The notes under the pieces: model-generated
What the model was told of the DNA's origin: nothing
The model's input: the letters and a program-made list of their open reading frames with translations, nothing else
Databases searched by the model: none
Program-made: the position numbers and the translations under genes
In this document: positions 32,487 through 42,038 of the stretch, one piece after another
Layout of the letters: the number at the start of each line of letters is the position of its first letter
How positions within the stretch are numbered: position 1 is the stretch's first letter
IMG/VR virus record: IMGVR_UViG_3300030102_004216
Span: 1 to 50,063 of that record
Source: a virus
Strand: one strand, 5' to 3'
DNA length: 50,063 nt

Positions 32487-33520
32487 TGGCAGAACAAGCT
32501 TATAGTTCAATAAGTGCTGTTGAAAACAGATTAGATCCAGCTAAAAAAGCTTTATACGATAGTATAATTGCAAATGCTATTGCTTTAACAACAGGTCAAG
32601 TTCAAACCGGAGTAGATGCTCAAGGAAATCCTATTTATTCAGAAGGATACGCTCCCGGAGAAGGAGCGTTTAGTAGAGATGCATATATGCGAAATATTGC
32701 ACCTCTTACTGGTTTAGAACAAGCAGCTTATTTAGGCGCAGCACAAGGAGTTGGTCAATTTCAACCTTTCTTACAAGACGCTAGAAATTTATATGGTGAA
32801 CAGGCTGCTTTAACAAGAGCAGCACTTCCTTACATACAAGAAGGAATATTAGGTACTCGTTATGGACAAGATTTAATTGATCAAACAACTGGAGTTAATC
32901 CATTTATTGAACAGGTTGCTGATACTTTAACTGATCGTTTACAAGAAAGAGAAGCACAGCAGCTAGTTAATTTAGAAAGAGAAGCCGCAGCGAAAGGTGC
33001 TTTAGGCGGTTCTAGATTTGGTTTAGAAAGATCTAACATTCAGAGAGATACTAGTAGAGCCTTAACAGAAGGATTAGGTCAGTTATACGCTTCTGAGTTT
33101 CAAAACAGAAATCAAAGATTATCAGACGCTGGCAAAAGTTTTGCTACATTAGGAACAGGTATTGCTAATTTAGGAACAACTTATGGAAATTTAGGCAATC
33201 AATTAGGTAACGTTGGAAGTAATGTAGCAACTCTTGGAACAACTGGTCAAGATATGTATCAATCAGATATAGGCACTGCATTAGGGTACGGTCAAAGTTT
33301 AAGGGATTACAATCAGTTAGCTTTAGACACAGCTCAAGAAAATATTTACGCAGAAGAATCTAGACCTTTCCAAGATTTAGGATTTGTAGCAGAACTTGGA
33401 GGTTTAATACCTAGCTCTGGATACGGCGTGCCAACACCTTTCCCAATTGGTACTAGTAGTTCAACTACAGCTGCTATGGGTGTAGCTGGTTACAATCCAT
33501 TTGGAGGTGGCAGTGTATAA
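32486..33520 (+). CDS. Putative internal virion / ejection protein
   Basis: The 344-residue Ala/Gly/Gln-rich helical protein includes TDRLQEREAQQLVNLEREAAAKGALGGSRFGLE, a pattern I recall from phage ejection-type proteins, and repeats of LGTT-YGNLGNQLG type near 230-260. It ends with a Gly/Ser-rich tail. Eight bases overlap the next gene. Delivery with DNA into the host envelope is inferred from the block it sits in. Confidence 0.58.
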   Translation: MAEQAYSSISAVENRLDPAKKALYDSIIANAIALTTGQVQTGVDAQGNPIYSEGYAPGEGAFSRDAYMRNIAPLTGLEQAAYLGAAQGVGQFQPFLQDARNLYGEQAALTRAALPYIQEGILGTRYGQDLIDQTTGVNPFIEQVADTLTDRLQEREAQQLVNLEREAAAKGALGGSRFGLERSNIQRDTSRALTEGLGQLYASEFQNRNQRLSDAGKSFATLGTGIANLGTTYGNLGNQLGNVGSNVATLGTTGQDMYQSDIGTALGYGQSLRDYNQLALDTAQENIYAEESRPFQDLGFVAELGGLIPSSGYGVPTPFPIGTSSSTTAAMGVAGYNPFGGGSV

Positions 33521-35426
33521 TGATCCTTTAAATCGACCTATGTTTCAAAAAAAAGTATCTGGTTATCGTAACGGTGGAGGTATTGCTTACTTAGCTAATG
33601 GTGGAAGACCTAATATACCTGTCAGTGGTGAACGAACAAGAGTGATTCCTAGAGGTAAAAAAATTTCAGGAACAGCGTTAGAAATAATTAAGGGTGAAGG
33701 TCCAAGAACAATTAACCCTGGTCCGCAGAGTAGGCTAGATAGAATAAAAGGTTTAGGAAGACAAAGTTCAAAAGGTATTGCTAATCTTTTACGAGGAGCA
33801 GGACCATTCTTAAAAGGAGTATCAGGACCATTAGCTCTTGCTGGAACAATAGCTTCACAGACAACTAATCCTGAATTAGATCCTTTTAGAAAAGCTACTG
33901 ATATTAGAAAACCTTTTGGAACATTAGGTTTACTAGGACGAGGAGACGAAGACGAAACAATACAGAGATATGTAGCAGGTAAAGAAGGATACGATCCTTC
34001 TATAGTTGCTGGTAATCTTAGAAGGGGATTAGCTTCACTTCCCTTAGTGCCAGAAAGTGCAAAAAAATTATTGACCGGCATGTCTTCTAACCCTAATGCT
34101 TTGAGAGGAGGATTAACTTCTCGACAAGCTTTTGACGAAACAATTGACAGTATAAAATCTCAATTAGGAAAAGGACCTTTAGGAACATTAGGAAGTCTTT
34201 TTTCAAAAACAAAAGCTGGTGAAATAACTACTACTAAAAAAATAGCTAATTGGCTTGATAGTAATTCACAAAAATTATTTGAAATGTCAACTAAAGACGA
34301 AGAAAGCGCTCGTAACTTTATAAATTCTTTAACTAGCCCAGACGGTTTAAAAAATTTAATTAAAAAAGAAGATCCAGAAGCTTTTAATGAAATTTTTGTT
34401 GGAGAAAAAGTTTCTGAAACTACTCCTATTCCTAAAGATTTTGACTTTGATAAAATGACTAAAGAAGCTCAAGAAGGTATGCAAAAAGCTATAGATGAAG
34501 AGAAAAGAAAAGAAGCTTTAAAACAAAGAATAAAAGATAATCAAAGCACAATGGAAACTTTTATTAGAGAAGAAAGAATAAAAGGAAAACCTTTAGATCC
34601 TAAGATAGAAGAAAAAGCTTTAATAGGAGCTATGTATGGAGGAGGCCCAGACGCTACTGCATTTGATTACGTTAAAAATGCTGATGCTACTAGAGTGCTT
34701 GAAGAAGAAAAAGCTGCTAAATTAAGATTAGAACAGAAAAAAGCATTAGGTTCTGGTTATGAAGCTCCTAAAAGTGAAGAAATAGTTGAAGGTACAGGAA
34801 TAAATATTAGTTTCTTCCAACCTAAAAATCCTACTCTTAGAGGCGCACAAGAAATAATAACTGATAATGCTTATACAAATGCTGCTCAACAAATAACATC
34901 TAAGTTAGATGTTTATGCAAAAGCAGATAGTCAACTAGATCAGTTAGCATCTATATTAGAGGCTGGAAATCCTACTAGAATAGGAGAAAGATTAAAACAA
35001 GCTTTTTCTAGAGTAGCCTCTGCTTTAGGAAATGATTTTGAACAACAAACTGATTCTGCTAAATACGACTCTATTCAAAAATTAATTCAAGCAGCGTTTA
35101 CGTCAGAGTTTTTAAATGAAAGCGGAAGAACTATTTCGGACAGAGACAGGCAGTTAGTAAGAGATATATTTGCTGATATTAGTAGGCTGTCTTCTACTGG
35201 TATAAATATTGAAACTTTAAAAATGAAACTAGAAGAAATTAGAGCGGTTATAAATAAGGGTGCAAGAGACTATAATAATGCTTTTACCAGAATTAATTTA
35301 GCTAATCCTAAAATGGCTGCTCAATTTGCTCGATCAGATTTAACATCTGATGAAAGTGCTGAACTAGATGATTTAGACGCAGAAATTAAAGCAATAATGC
35401 AACAAGATGCTAAAAAATATGGTTAA
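33513..35426 (+). CDS. Large putative internal virion protein (GTG start)
   Basis: The start is taken as GTG 33513 because GGAGG lies five bases upstream; a TTG at 33501 and an ATG at 33540 are alternatives. The 637-residue protein opens with YRNGGGIAYLANGG hairpin motifs, has a Gly/Leu-rich segment (about 90-120), then a long charged, largely helical region (about 240-630). No catalytic motif recognised. It lies between two other large helical virion-type proteins. Confidence 0.58.
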   Translation: MYNDPLNRPMFQKKVSGYRNGGGIAYLANGGRPNIPVSGERTRVIPRGKKISGTALEIIKGEGPRTINPGPQSRLDRIKGLGRQSSKGIANLLRGAGPFLKGVSGPLALAGTIASQTTNPELDPFRKATDIRKPFGTLGLLGRGDEDETIQRYVAGKEGYDPSIVAGNLRRGLASLPLVPESAKKLLTGMSSNPNALRGGLTSRQAFDETIDSIKSQLGKGPLGTLGSLFSKTKAGEITTTKKIANWLDSNSQKLFEMSTKDEESARNFINSLTSPDGLKNLIKKEDPEAFNEIFVGEKVSETTPIPKDFDFDKMTKEAQEGMQKAIDEEKRKEALKQRIKDNQSTMETFIREERIKGKPLDPKIEEKALIGAMYGGGPDATAFDYVKNADATRVLEEEKAAKLRLEQKKALGSGYEAPKSEEIVEGTGINISFFQPKNPTLRGAQEIITDNAYTNAAQQITSKLDVYAKADSQLDQLASILEAGNPTRIGERLKQAFSRVASALGNDFEQQTDSAKYDSIQKLIQAAFTSEFLNESGRTISDRDRQLVRDIFADISRLSSTGINIETLKMKLEEIRAVINKGARDYNNAFTRINLANPKMAAQFARSDLTSDESAELDDLDAEIKAIMQQDAKKYG

Positions 35427-38400
35427 TTTAAGTGATAGAGATAGATTAGAATTAAGCAGAGCTTTTAAACAAGGATTGTTTTCTGAAGAAGAAAGGTCTG
35501 AGGTTCTTTCTTTATTAGGTCAACAACCAGATAGAGTTAAATCACCTGTTAGTTTTGGATCAACTGCACCTACACTTTCTAATTTTGGAGAATTATATTT
35601 AGATAAAAAAAGAAAAGAAAATACTGTTAAAGCAAAAGATACTGTAAAATCTTCTCCATCAAAATCTTTTTATGATGATGACGTTGATTATAAAACAGGT
35701 ATACAAGATATTAAGTTTAGAGCTGGATGGGCTAGACGAGATAACGATGCAGAAAAACAAGCTTATCTTTTAGATAAAGTTGGGGAACGAGGAATAGATT
35801 GGAGCCAAGACACTGTTGGTCGTTATGTAATTACTCCAAGAGGTCAAAAAAAATTAGGTCTAAAACCTTTAAAGAAAAAAGTTACTATTGATGAAAAAGG
35901 AACGTCATTAGACGATGTTGTAGAATTTTTTTCAGCTTATGGCGCTCCTATAGCTTTAGGTACAGCTGCCGCTATTGCAGCTCCGGTTACTGGAGGAGCA
36001 TCTCTTGGAACGTTAGGAACGTTAGGTTTGACATCTTTAGGTGCTGCAGCTGGTACAGGTGCTGGTGTTTTAGCTGACGAAGTTATTGAAATGGCTGAAG
36101 GTTATCAAGATGAAAGCGCTACCGATGTTTTTACAAGAGCTGCTTTTGAGGCATTAATAGCTGGCCTTGGTGAAGGTATATTGGGAGGAGCTTTTGTTGC
36201 TGGAACTAGACTTCTTAAAGGTCCAGGAGCCTCTTTAACACCAGGAGTTAAAGGAGCAGAAGGTACACAAAGCAGAGCAATAGAAGCTTTATTAAAAGGT
36301 GATGCAAAATTATTAAGAGATGCTGATGGTAATAAAGTTTTTCAAGGCAATATGTTTGAAAATCTTTTTGATCCAGCAAATCAACAAAAAATAATTAATG
36401 TAGATGGTGAAGATATCGCAATTGGTTCGTTAGCTAAAGACGTACAAAATATGATGCCTAATATTAAAAATATTTCTGATAAAGAAATATTAGCTACAGG
36501 TCAGAAGATTGCGGAAATGGTTTTTCCTAATAAAAAAGCACAACAAAGAAACGCTACAGCTTTTTTAGCAGCAATGAGGCAATTAAAAAATGAAGCTGGT
36601 GTGCCTGATGGCAATAAGATTGTAGAGGCTATTCAAAAAGCTTTTCCAAGTAAAAATAAAGTACAAGCTGACATTGATACAAATACAGAAGCTTTAAGAA
36701 AACTTTTATCTGATAATCTTTCTAAAAAATCCGGAGAACTTGTAGCTCCAGATTTAGATGAGTTAGGTGCTAGAATAATTGCTGGAAGAAATATTTTTAA
36801 TTATCAAACAAATGCTGGATATAAAGCAGTTGATGATTTACTAGAAAAAATAAATCCTAATAAAAGAATAGGTAAGTTACAAGATAAAACAGCAGGTGCT
36901 CAAAGAAATAATGCAGCAGAGGCAGAGTTTTTTATTCCTGACTCACCTCTTGATGCAATTATTAAATCAAGTCTAGGTAAACAAAGTTTTTCAAAGATAG
37001 CTGATCAGTTAGACACAATAGCAGCTTCTAGTATAGATCCTAATTCTTTGAATAAATTTAGTGCTTATTTAAGAAACAAAGAAGGATCAGTAAGTTTAAA
37101 AGAATTAAATACAGTTAGAACAATATTAAGAGAAGTGGCTTATAATGATAAGCTTGTTGATGGAGCGGGTACAGCTACTTTAAAAAAAGGTGAAAGACTT
37201 ATTGATGAAGCTATGACAACTTTTAAAGAAAATTTAGGAGTTCTTGCTGAAAATGCTCCAAAAAAATCAGCTATAAAAAAAGATTTAAACGATGTTCTTG
37301 AAATATTAGGAGCAACAGAAGATTTTATAACAAAAGGAAAAGGAGCGTTTTTAAATAAAGAAATAGATGCTATCGGTCAAAAAGTAAAAAACGGTATTCC
37401 TTTATCTGGAACAGATATTGATGGATTATTTTTTGATGAAGCTAGGTTAGAGGGTTTTTTAAATGTAGTTAATCCATTTAGAAGGGAAGGTGCTGCAAAT
37501 TTACCAGCACAAGGAAGAAGAGGCTCAATAAAACTTAATCAATTGCTTAATAAACAAGATAGTGAGTTTGTTAATTTATTAAAAGCACAAGACCCTGACA
37601 ATCCTTATGTAAAATATTTTGAAAATAAAGCGCAAAGACAAAAAGACATAATAGAAAGCGCTGGAGAAGTAATAGCAACAACTCCTAAAGAGTTTGATGA
37701 TCAAATGACTAATGCTTTGGCCGGTTATCATTGGAGTAAAATGTTTGGAAGAGAATCTTTAGGTGGTCGTGCTTTAGGTAAAGGTCAAGGAACAGTTAGT
37801 GCTGTTGACGATATTACTGATTTTTCTGTTAATCCACAACAAATTATAAAAGAATTTGAAGACAATAGATCTGTTTTAAATAGATTGTATGGCAAGCCTC
37901 AAGTAGATGAAATAATTACCCTAGCTAAACAAATAGATGATGCTGGTCAAAGAATATTACCAGAAGCTTTTGAGATAACAGCAGGTCAAGGTGCTAAAAC
38001 TATTGCTGAAAAATTAAGAACTTTAACAACACAACAAGCAAAATTTAGTGATGATAAGATTCTTAGATCTATTCAAGAAAGTATAAATGAACCCGGAGCA
38101 TTACAATCTCTTGGTAAGCAAGTAATAAAACCAGATATGACAGCAGAAAAAGTTATTGCGTTTAAGCAAGCTTTACCAGCTGGTCAAGCAGATGATGCTT
38201 TTGTTGAAATGACATTAGCCAAAGCATTACCTGATGAATCAGCACTAAGTATTGATGGGTTGTTAGAAGGAAAAGTTACTTCTCATTTAGATGATTTTGT
38301 AGGAGATAAAGCAAAGTACGATAAAGATACTTTAATAGAGCTTTTTGGTGGTGGAGAAGGTGGTAAAAACATTTATGATAACTTAACTGATCTTTGGAGT

Positions 38401-38940
38401 TTATCTAAAATTTTATCTGAAAAATCTACCGCTGGATTGTCTGGCCTTAAAGGTGCAAGTGATAGATCTGCAATAGCAGGACTAGCTTTACTACTAGCTC
38501 CCGGACCTACTATTGCTACAGCTGGTGGTGCTTTTTTAGGTAAACATATTCTTAGGTCAAGAGGTGTTATGAAATACTTAGCTACTCGTCCTACGGGCAA
38601 AACAAATATTGAGGCTCTTACCGAGAAATCTAATGTATTAAAAAGATTGGCTACAAGAGCTGTTACACAACCTATAGGAGCTGCAACTGGAAGAGCTAAT
38701 GTAGCTGCTGGTGATATAATTGATGAAGTATCTGAAGATATATCTCAACAAATTAGTCCACAAGGAACAGAAACTGAAGTAACAGAAACTGTAAGAGAAC
38801 AACCTATAAGACCAACAAGAATTTCTGCTCCTATGCCAGCACCAAACGTAAAAGCTAGTAATATTGAAAGAGATATAGCTTTAGGTGCGGCCGGAGATAG
38901 TCCGTTAAATCAAGCAATGTTAAGAAGTAGAGGTGCATAA
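35407..38940 (+). CDS. Very large putative ejection protein, 1177 aa
   Basis: The longest product of the window. After a charged N-terminus it has a long Ala/Gly/Leu-rich hydrophobic stretch (173-224, IALGTAAAIAAPVTGGASLG and onward) and a second one near 1021-1044 (LALLLAPGPTIATAGGAFLG). Between them are mainly helical, charged repeats. Hydrophobic segments in a huge internal protein fit ejection proteins that insert in the host membrane. It overlaps the previous gene by 20 bases; an in-frame ATG at 35419 is an alternative start. No lytic transglycosylase motif is seen. The stop overlaps the next start (TAATG). Confidence 0.6.
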   Translation: MLKNMVNLSDRDRLELSRAFKQGLFSEEERSEVLSLLGQQPDRVKSPVSFGSTAPTLSNFGELYLDKKRKENTVKAKDTVKSSPSKSFYDDDVDYKTGIQDIKFRAGWARRDNDAEKQAYLLDKVGERGIDWSQDTVGRYVITPRGQKKLGLKPLKKKVTIDEKGTSLDDVVEFFSAYGAPIALGTAAAIAAPVTGGASLGTLGTLGLTSLGAAAGTGAGVLADEVIEMAEGYQDESATDVFTRAAFEALIAGLGEGILGGAFVAGTRLLKGPGASLTPGVKGAEGTQSRAIEALLKGDAKLLRDADGNKVFQGNMFENLFDPANQQKIINVDGEDIAIGSLAKDVQNMMPNIKNISDKEILATGQKIAEMVFPNKKAQQRNATAFLAAMRQLKNEAGVPDGNKIVEAIQKAFPSKNKVQADIDTNTEALRKLLSDNLSKKSGELVAPDLDELGARIIAGRNIFNYQTNAGYKAVDDLLEKINPNKRIGKLQDKTAGAQRNNAAEAEFFIPDSPLDAIIKSSLGKQSFSKIADQLDTIAASSIDPNSLNKFSAYLRNKEGSVSLKELNTVRTILREVAYNDKLVDGAGTATLKKGERLIDEAMTTFKENLGVLAENAPKKSAIKKDLNDVLEILGATEDFITKGKGAFLNKEIDAIGQKVKNGIPLSGTDIDGLFFDEARLEGFLNVVNPFRREGAANLPAQGRRGSIKLNQLLNKQDSEFVNLLKAQDPDNPYVKYFENKAQRQKDIIESAGEVIATTPKEFDDQMTNALAGYHWSKMFGRESLGGRALGKGQGTVSAVDDITDFSVNPQQIIKEFEDNRSVLNRLYGKPQVDEIITLAKQIDDAGQRILPEAFEITAGQGAKTIAEKLRTLTTQQAKFSDDKILRSIQESINEPGALQSLGKQVIKPDMTAEKVIAFKQALPAGQADDAFVEMTLAKALPDESALSIDGLLEGKVTSHLDDFVGDKAKYDKDTLIELFGGGEGGKNIYDNLTDLWSLSKILSEKSTAGLSGLKGASDRSAIAGLALLLAPGPTIATAGGAFLGKHILRSRGVMKYLATRPTGKTNIEALTEKSNVLKRLATRAVTQPIGAATGRANVAAGDIIDEVSEDISQQISPQGTETEVTETVREQPIRPTRISAPMPAPNVKASNIERDIALGAAGDSPLNQAMLRSRGA

Positions 38941-41900
38941 TGGCTGATGATTTAAGTGATTTATTTGGTGGTTTAGGCTCTATGAGTGATATTGGTGAAG
39001 AAAACCTAGTATCAACAGGTCCTACTGCAGGATCTACTGGTGCTATCGACATGTCTGATTTTGCAACAAACTATGCTGGTGTAGAACAGTTTCAAGGAAA
39101 AGAAGCCGCTGATCAATGGGCTTTATCAAATGCATCTGATTATGGTTTAGATTTAGCTTCTGTTAAAACATTTTTAGAAGAAGAAACTTTTAATCCAAGC
39201 GCTATGATTAACATAGAAACAGATTTTACTGTTGGTGGAACAGATACTGATTTAGATAAAGAGGGTTTTCAAGCAAGTAACCCTGGTGAATTAATTGTTA
39301 CAGGAGATATAGATGTTCCAGCAACAATTACATATCCAGACAATGTTGATATATTTGGAGATAGCGCTGGAGCTACCGTTACTGCAGCACAAGAATTTGG
39401 AACTCCTGAATTAGTTATAGGAGAACCTGTATCTGGAACAGGTGGAATTACTGTTCTTAATCCTACTGGAGTAAGTTTCCCTACTACAGGATTTTCTCCA
39501 CTAAATGATGCTTATAATATTTTAGCGGCAAATAGCGCTAATGTTTTTGGAGCTGGTGACGCCGCTAGAGATATAGGTAACGGCATAGATGGAGCAACAT
39601 GGATAAATATGTATGAGGATGTTTTACCTCCAGAATATGTAAAAATGGTAGCCAACGCTTTTGGAATAGAATGGAATCCAAAAGAAGAAGAGGAAGAAGA
39701 AGAGGATACAACAACAATAATTGATGATGGTTCTGGAGGATCAGATATAGTGGTAATTCCTGGTTCTGGTGCAGGAGCCACAAATACTGGAGGAATTACA
39801 ACAGTTGCTGAAGGTCCCGGAGGATCATATCCTAATCTTGGTTATTATACAGACGAAGGTTATGGCCCTTACTTTACACCTGATTCGTCTTTTTCATCTT
39901 TAACTCCTTTTGTTAGCCCTAATACAGGAAAAACTTTAGCTAATCTGTATGATGTAGGTGTTAACCCTAATCAATTCCTTGGAGGTCCACCTACCTCAAC
40001 GACAAATCAACCCTTATCATCTTTTGGATACTCTGAGGACACATTCGCTCCTTCTGTAGGTGGTATTTTTAATCTTGATAATTTTAAAAATTTAAACGTT
40101 AAAGGGTTAACTTTTGCTAATTATCAGCCTATTACAAATACTTCTGTTATTACAGGAGGAGGGGATGGTGGTATAACCAATATTCCAACAGGAACAGGAG
40201 GACCTTTAATAGGCGGTAATACTAACCTTACTGGTGGAACAACGATAAATACCGGAGGAACAAACACAAGTTTAAATCCTGATGTAACTGTAGACTACGA
40301 TAATACTATTGAAGATGACACCGTAGAGTTTGATGATGGCAGCATTACTGGAAATCCTTTAGGAGATTTAGTTTTAGCAGTTGGAGCCGGAAATCTTTTA
40401 GAAAGTGGCTTTAGCGCTTTTGCTAATTATTGGGCAGGAGAGTCAAGCACTGGAGTTGTTACAGGTACACCAGTTCCTTGGGGCGCTGATGTGACGAGTA
40501 GCAATCAAAATTTATTATCAACTTATAGAAAAGAATTTGACACTATTTATAACAATCCAGACGCATATAAAGCTTGGGTGGATGCTGGAAATACAGGAAC
40601 TTTAAAAGAATATAATGATCAAGTTCAACAAGCTTATTTAGATAGAGTCCAAAATGAATTTGGCAATGAAGTTATGGTAGGAGAAGAAACAACCATATCA
40701 CAAAGACAAGCTAACGGCGTGTACAAAGAACCACAAGAAACTGAAACACAAGACAACAATCAAGACGGTGATGCTGATTCTACTAATATTTTTGATGATT
40801 TTAATTATACTGGAGATGCTGGTAGTTTTCTTGCAGGACTTCAAACAATTGGCTTTGATGGATTTACTCCGGGAGGAACAACTGGTGTAGAATTTTTAGA
40901 CGGTCAAACTAAAGTTACAGGAAAAGAAGGTGGGTTTAATACATTAGTTTCAGACATAGTAGATATAAATGAAGGAAATATAGATTTATATCCCGGATCA
41001 AAGATAGGGGATACACTTTATATAGGTACTGACGGCGAAGCCTTAACAGGCATAGCAAAATTAAATGCTCAAGCCTCTCAAGCTTTATCAACTTTAACTC
41101 CTGATTTTGTTGAAAATGCATTTTCTGGTATTACTGAAGCAATACCTGATGGTGTTAAAGAAGGTTTAAAAGTATTTGCACAAATTGGTGGCGGTATAGA
41201 TGCTTACTCTAATCTTGTTAAATTTATAGATGATCCAGAGCCAGAAACTGCATTAAAAACAGCAGCTGGAGTATTGGCTGCAACTGGTAATTTTGCCGCG
41301 GCAATTGTTGTTAAAGGTGTAGCAGAGGTAGTAGATGCTTTATTTAACGGTTATGATCAACAACCTCATAGAACTGTATATAGTAATATAGACTTTGATA
41401 TATTTGATCCTTTATCCTATTCACAAGCTGATTACGACTCAGATAAAGCTGCAAGCGAAGGCGTTAACATGTTTATGGATGGTGTGGGTCAACTTATATC
41501 ACCTGAACTTGAAGCATTAGAAGAAGAATACGGAGTAGATATTAAAGGTGATTTACAATTAGCTTATTCTGATCTTAGTGGATTTTCTTACACTATAGGA
41601 AACGAAGATGTAACAGGATTCTTAGAAAGATTAGACGCAAGAGACGGAGGAAAAGACATTCCACCTTATAATATGTATAGAAGAAACTTAGGAACATTTG
41701 ATTTTGCAAACCCAGAAAACTTAGAAGGTCAATTAATTCAATTTAAAGACACCATTATAAGTGATATTAGAAAAGCTTTAGATGCTGGTTATACTGATTT
41801 TAGTGATTTTCATATGATTATGAAAGATATTAACTTAGGTGAAGAGTGGGAAAGGCAAAAAGCTGCAACAGGTTTAAGTGATAATGAGTTAATGTATTCT

Positions 41901-42038
41901 TTAGTTGGAAGCGTTAATCCAGCTAACCCTGGTTCTAACAGTACAGGAGCGCTTATTAGTTGGGCTATAAGAAATGGAAAAACTTCTGGGTATATTCCTG
42001 GAGAAGCTTTAAGACAAGGTTCTTCCGTTGGATATTAA
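38940..42038 (+). CDS. Large Gly/Asp-rich putative virion protein, 1032 aa
   Basis: The N-terminal 560 residues are rich in Gly, Thr, Asp and Asn with long turn-like repeats (GGPLIGGNTNLTGGTTINTG; an EEEEEE run near 255). The second half is more ordered, with EFDTIYNNPDAYKAWVDAGN, an Ala-rich hydrophobic patch around 775-800 (TAAGVLAATGNFAAAIVVKG), and a helical C-terminus. It is TAATG-coupled to the 1177-residue protein. The gene ends in TTAA, shared with the stop codon of the opposite gene. Probably internal or tail-tip associated; no enzyme motif recognised. Confidence 0.58.
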   Translation: MADDLSDLFGGLGSMSDIGEENLVSTGPTAGSTGAIDMSDFATNYAGVEQFQGKEAADQWALSNASDYGLDLASVKTFLEEETFNPSAMINIETDFTVGGTDTDLDKEGFQASNPGELIVTGDIDVPATITYPDNVDIFGDSAGATVTAAQEFGTPELVIGEPVSGTGGITVLNPTGVSFPTTGFSPLNDAYNILAANSANVFGAGDAARDIGNGIDGATWINMYEDVLPPEYVKMVANAFGIEWNPKEEEEEEEDTTTIIDDGSGGSDIVVIPGSGAGATNTGGITTVAEGPGGSYPNLGYYTDEGYGPYFTPDSSFSSLTPFVSPNTGKTLANLYDVGVNPNQFLGGPPTSTTNQPLSSFGYSEDTFAPSVGGIFNLDNFKNLNVKGLTFANYQPITNTSVITGGGDGGITNIPTGTGGPLIGGNTNLTGGTTINTGGTNTSLNPDVTVDYDNTIEDDTVEFDDGSITGNPLGDLVLAVGAGNLLESGFSAFANYWAGESSTGVVTGTPVPWGADVTSSNQNLLSTYRKEFDTIYNNPDAYKAWVDAGNTGTLKEYNDQVQQAYLDRVQNEFGNEVMVGEETTISQRQANGVYKEPQETETQDNNQDGDADSTNIFDDFNYTGDAGSFLAGLQTIGFDGFTPGGTTGVEFLDGQTKVTGKEGGFNTLVSDIVDINEGNIDLYPGSKIGDTLYIGTDGEALTGIAKLNAQASQALSTLTPDFVENAFSGITEAIPDGVKEGLKVFAQIGGGIDAYSNLVKFIDDPEPETALKTAAGVLAATGNFAAAIVVKGVAEVVDALFNGYDQQPHRTVYSNIDFDIFDPLSYSQADYDSDKAASEGVNMFMDGVGQLISPELEALEEEYGVDIKGDLQLAYSDLSGFSYTIGNEDVTGFLERLDARDGGKDIPPYNMYRRNLGTFDFANPENLEGQLIQFKDTIISDIRKALDAGYTDFSDFHMIMKDINLGEEWERQKAATGLSDNELMYSLVGSVNPANPGSNSTGALISWAIRNGKTSGYIPGEALRQGSSVGY

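Noticed and set aside
33587-34081. 164-codon open frame on the minus strand
   Set aside because: It lies opposite a well-supported gene, has no ribosome site, and its composition mirrors the codon pattern of the plus-strand gene. The 155-codon minus-strand frame at 26309-26776 was rejected for the same reasons.
35407-42038. Tail tape-measure proteins
   Set aside because: The 1177- and 1032-residue products are long and helical in part, but no tail tube, tail terminator or tail chaperone frameshift pair is present, and neck proteins are of the short-tail type.
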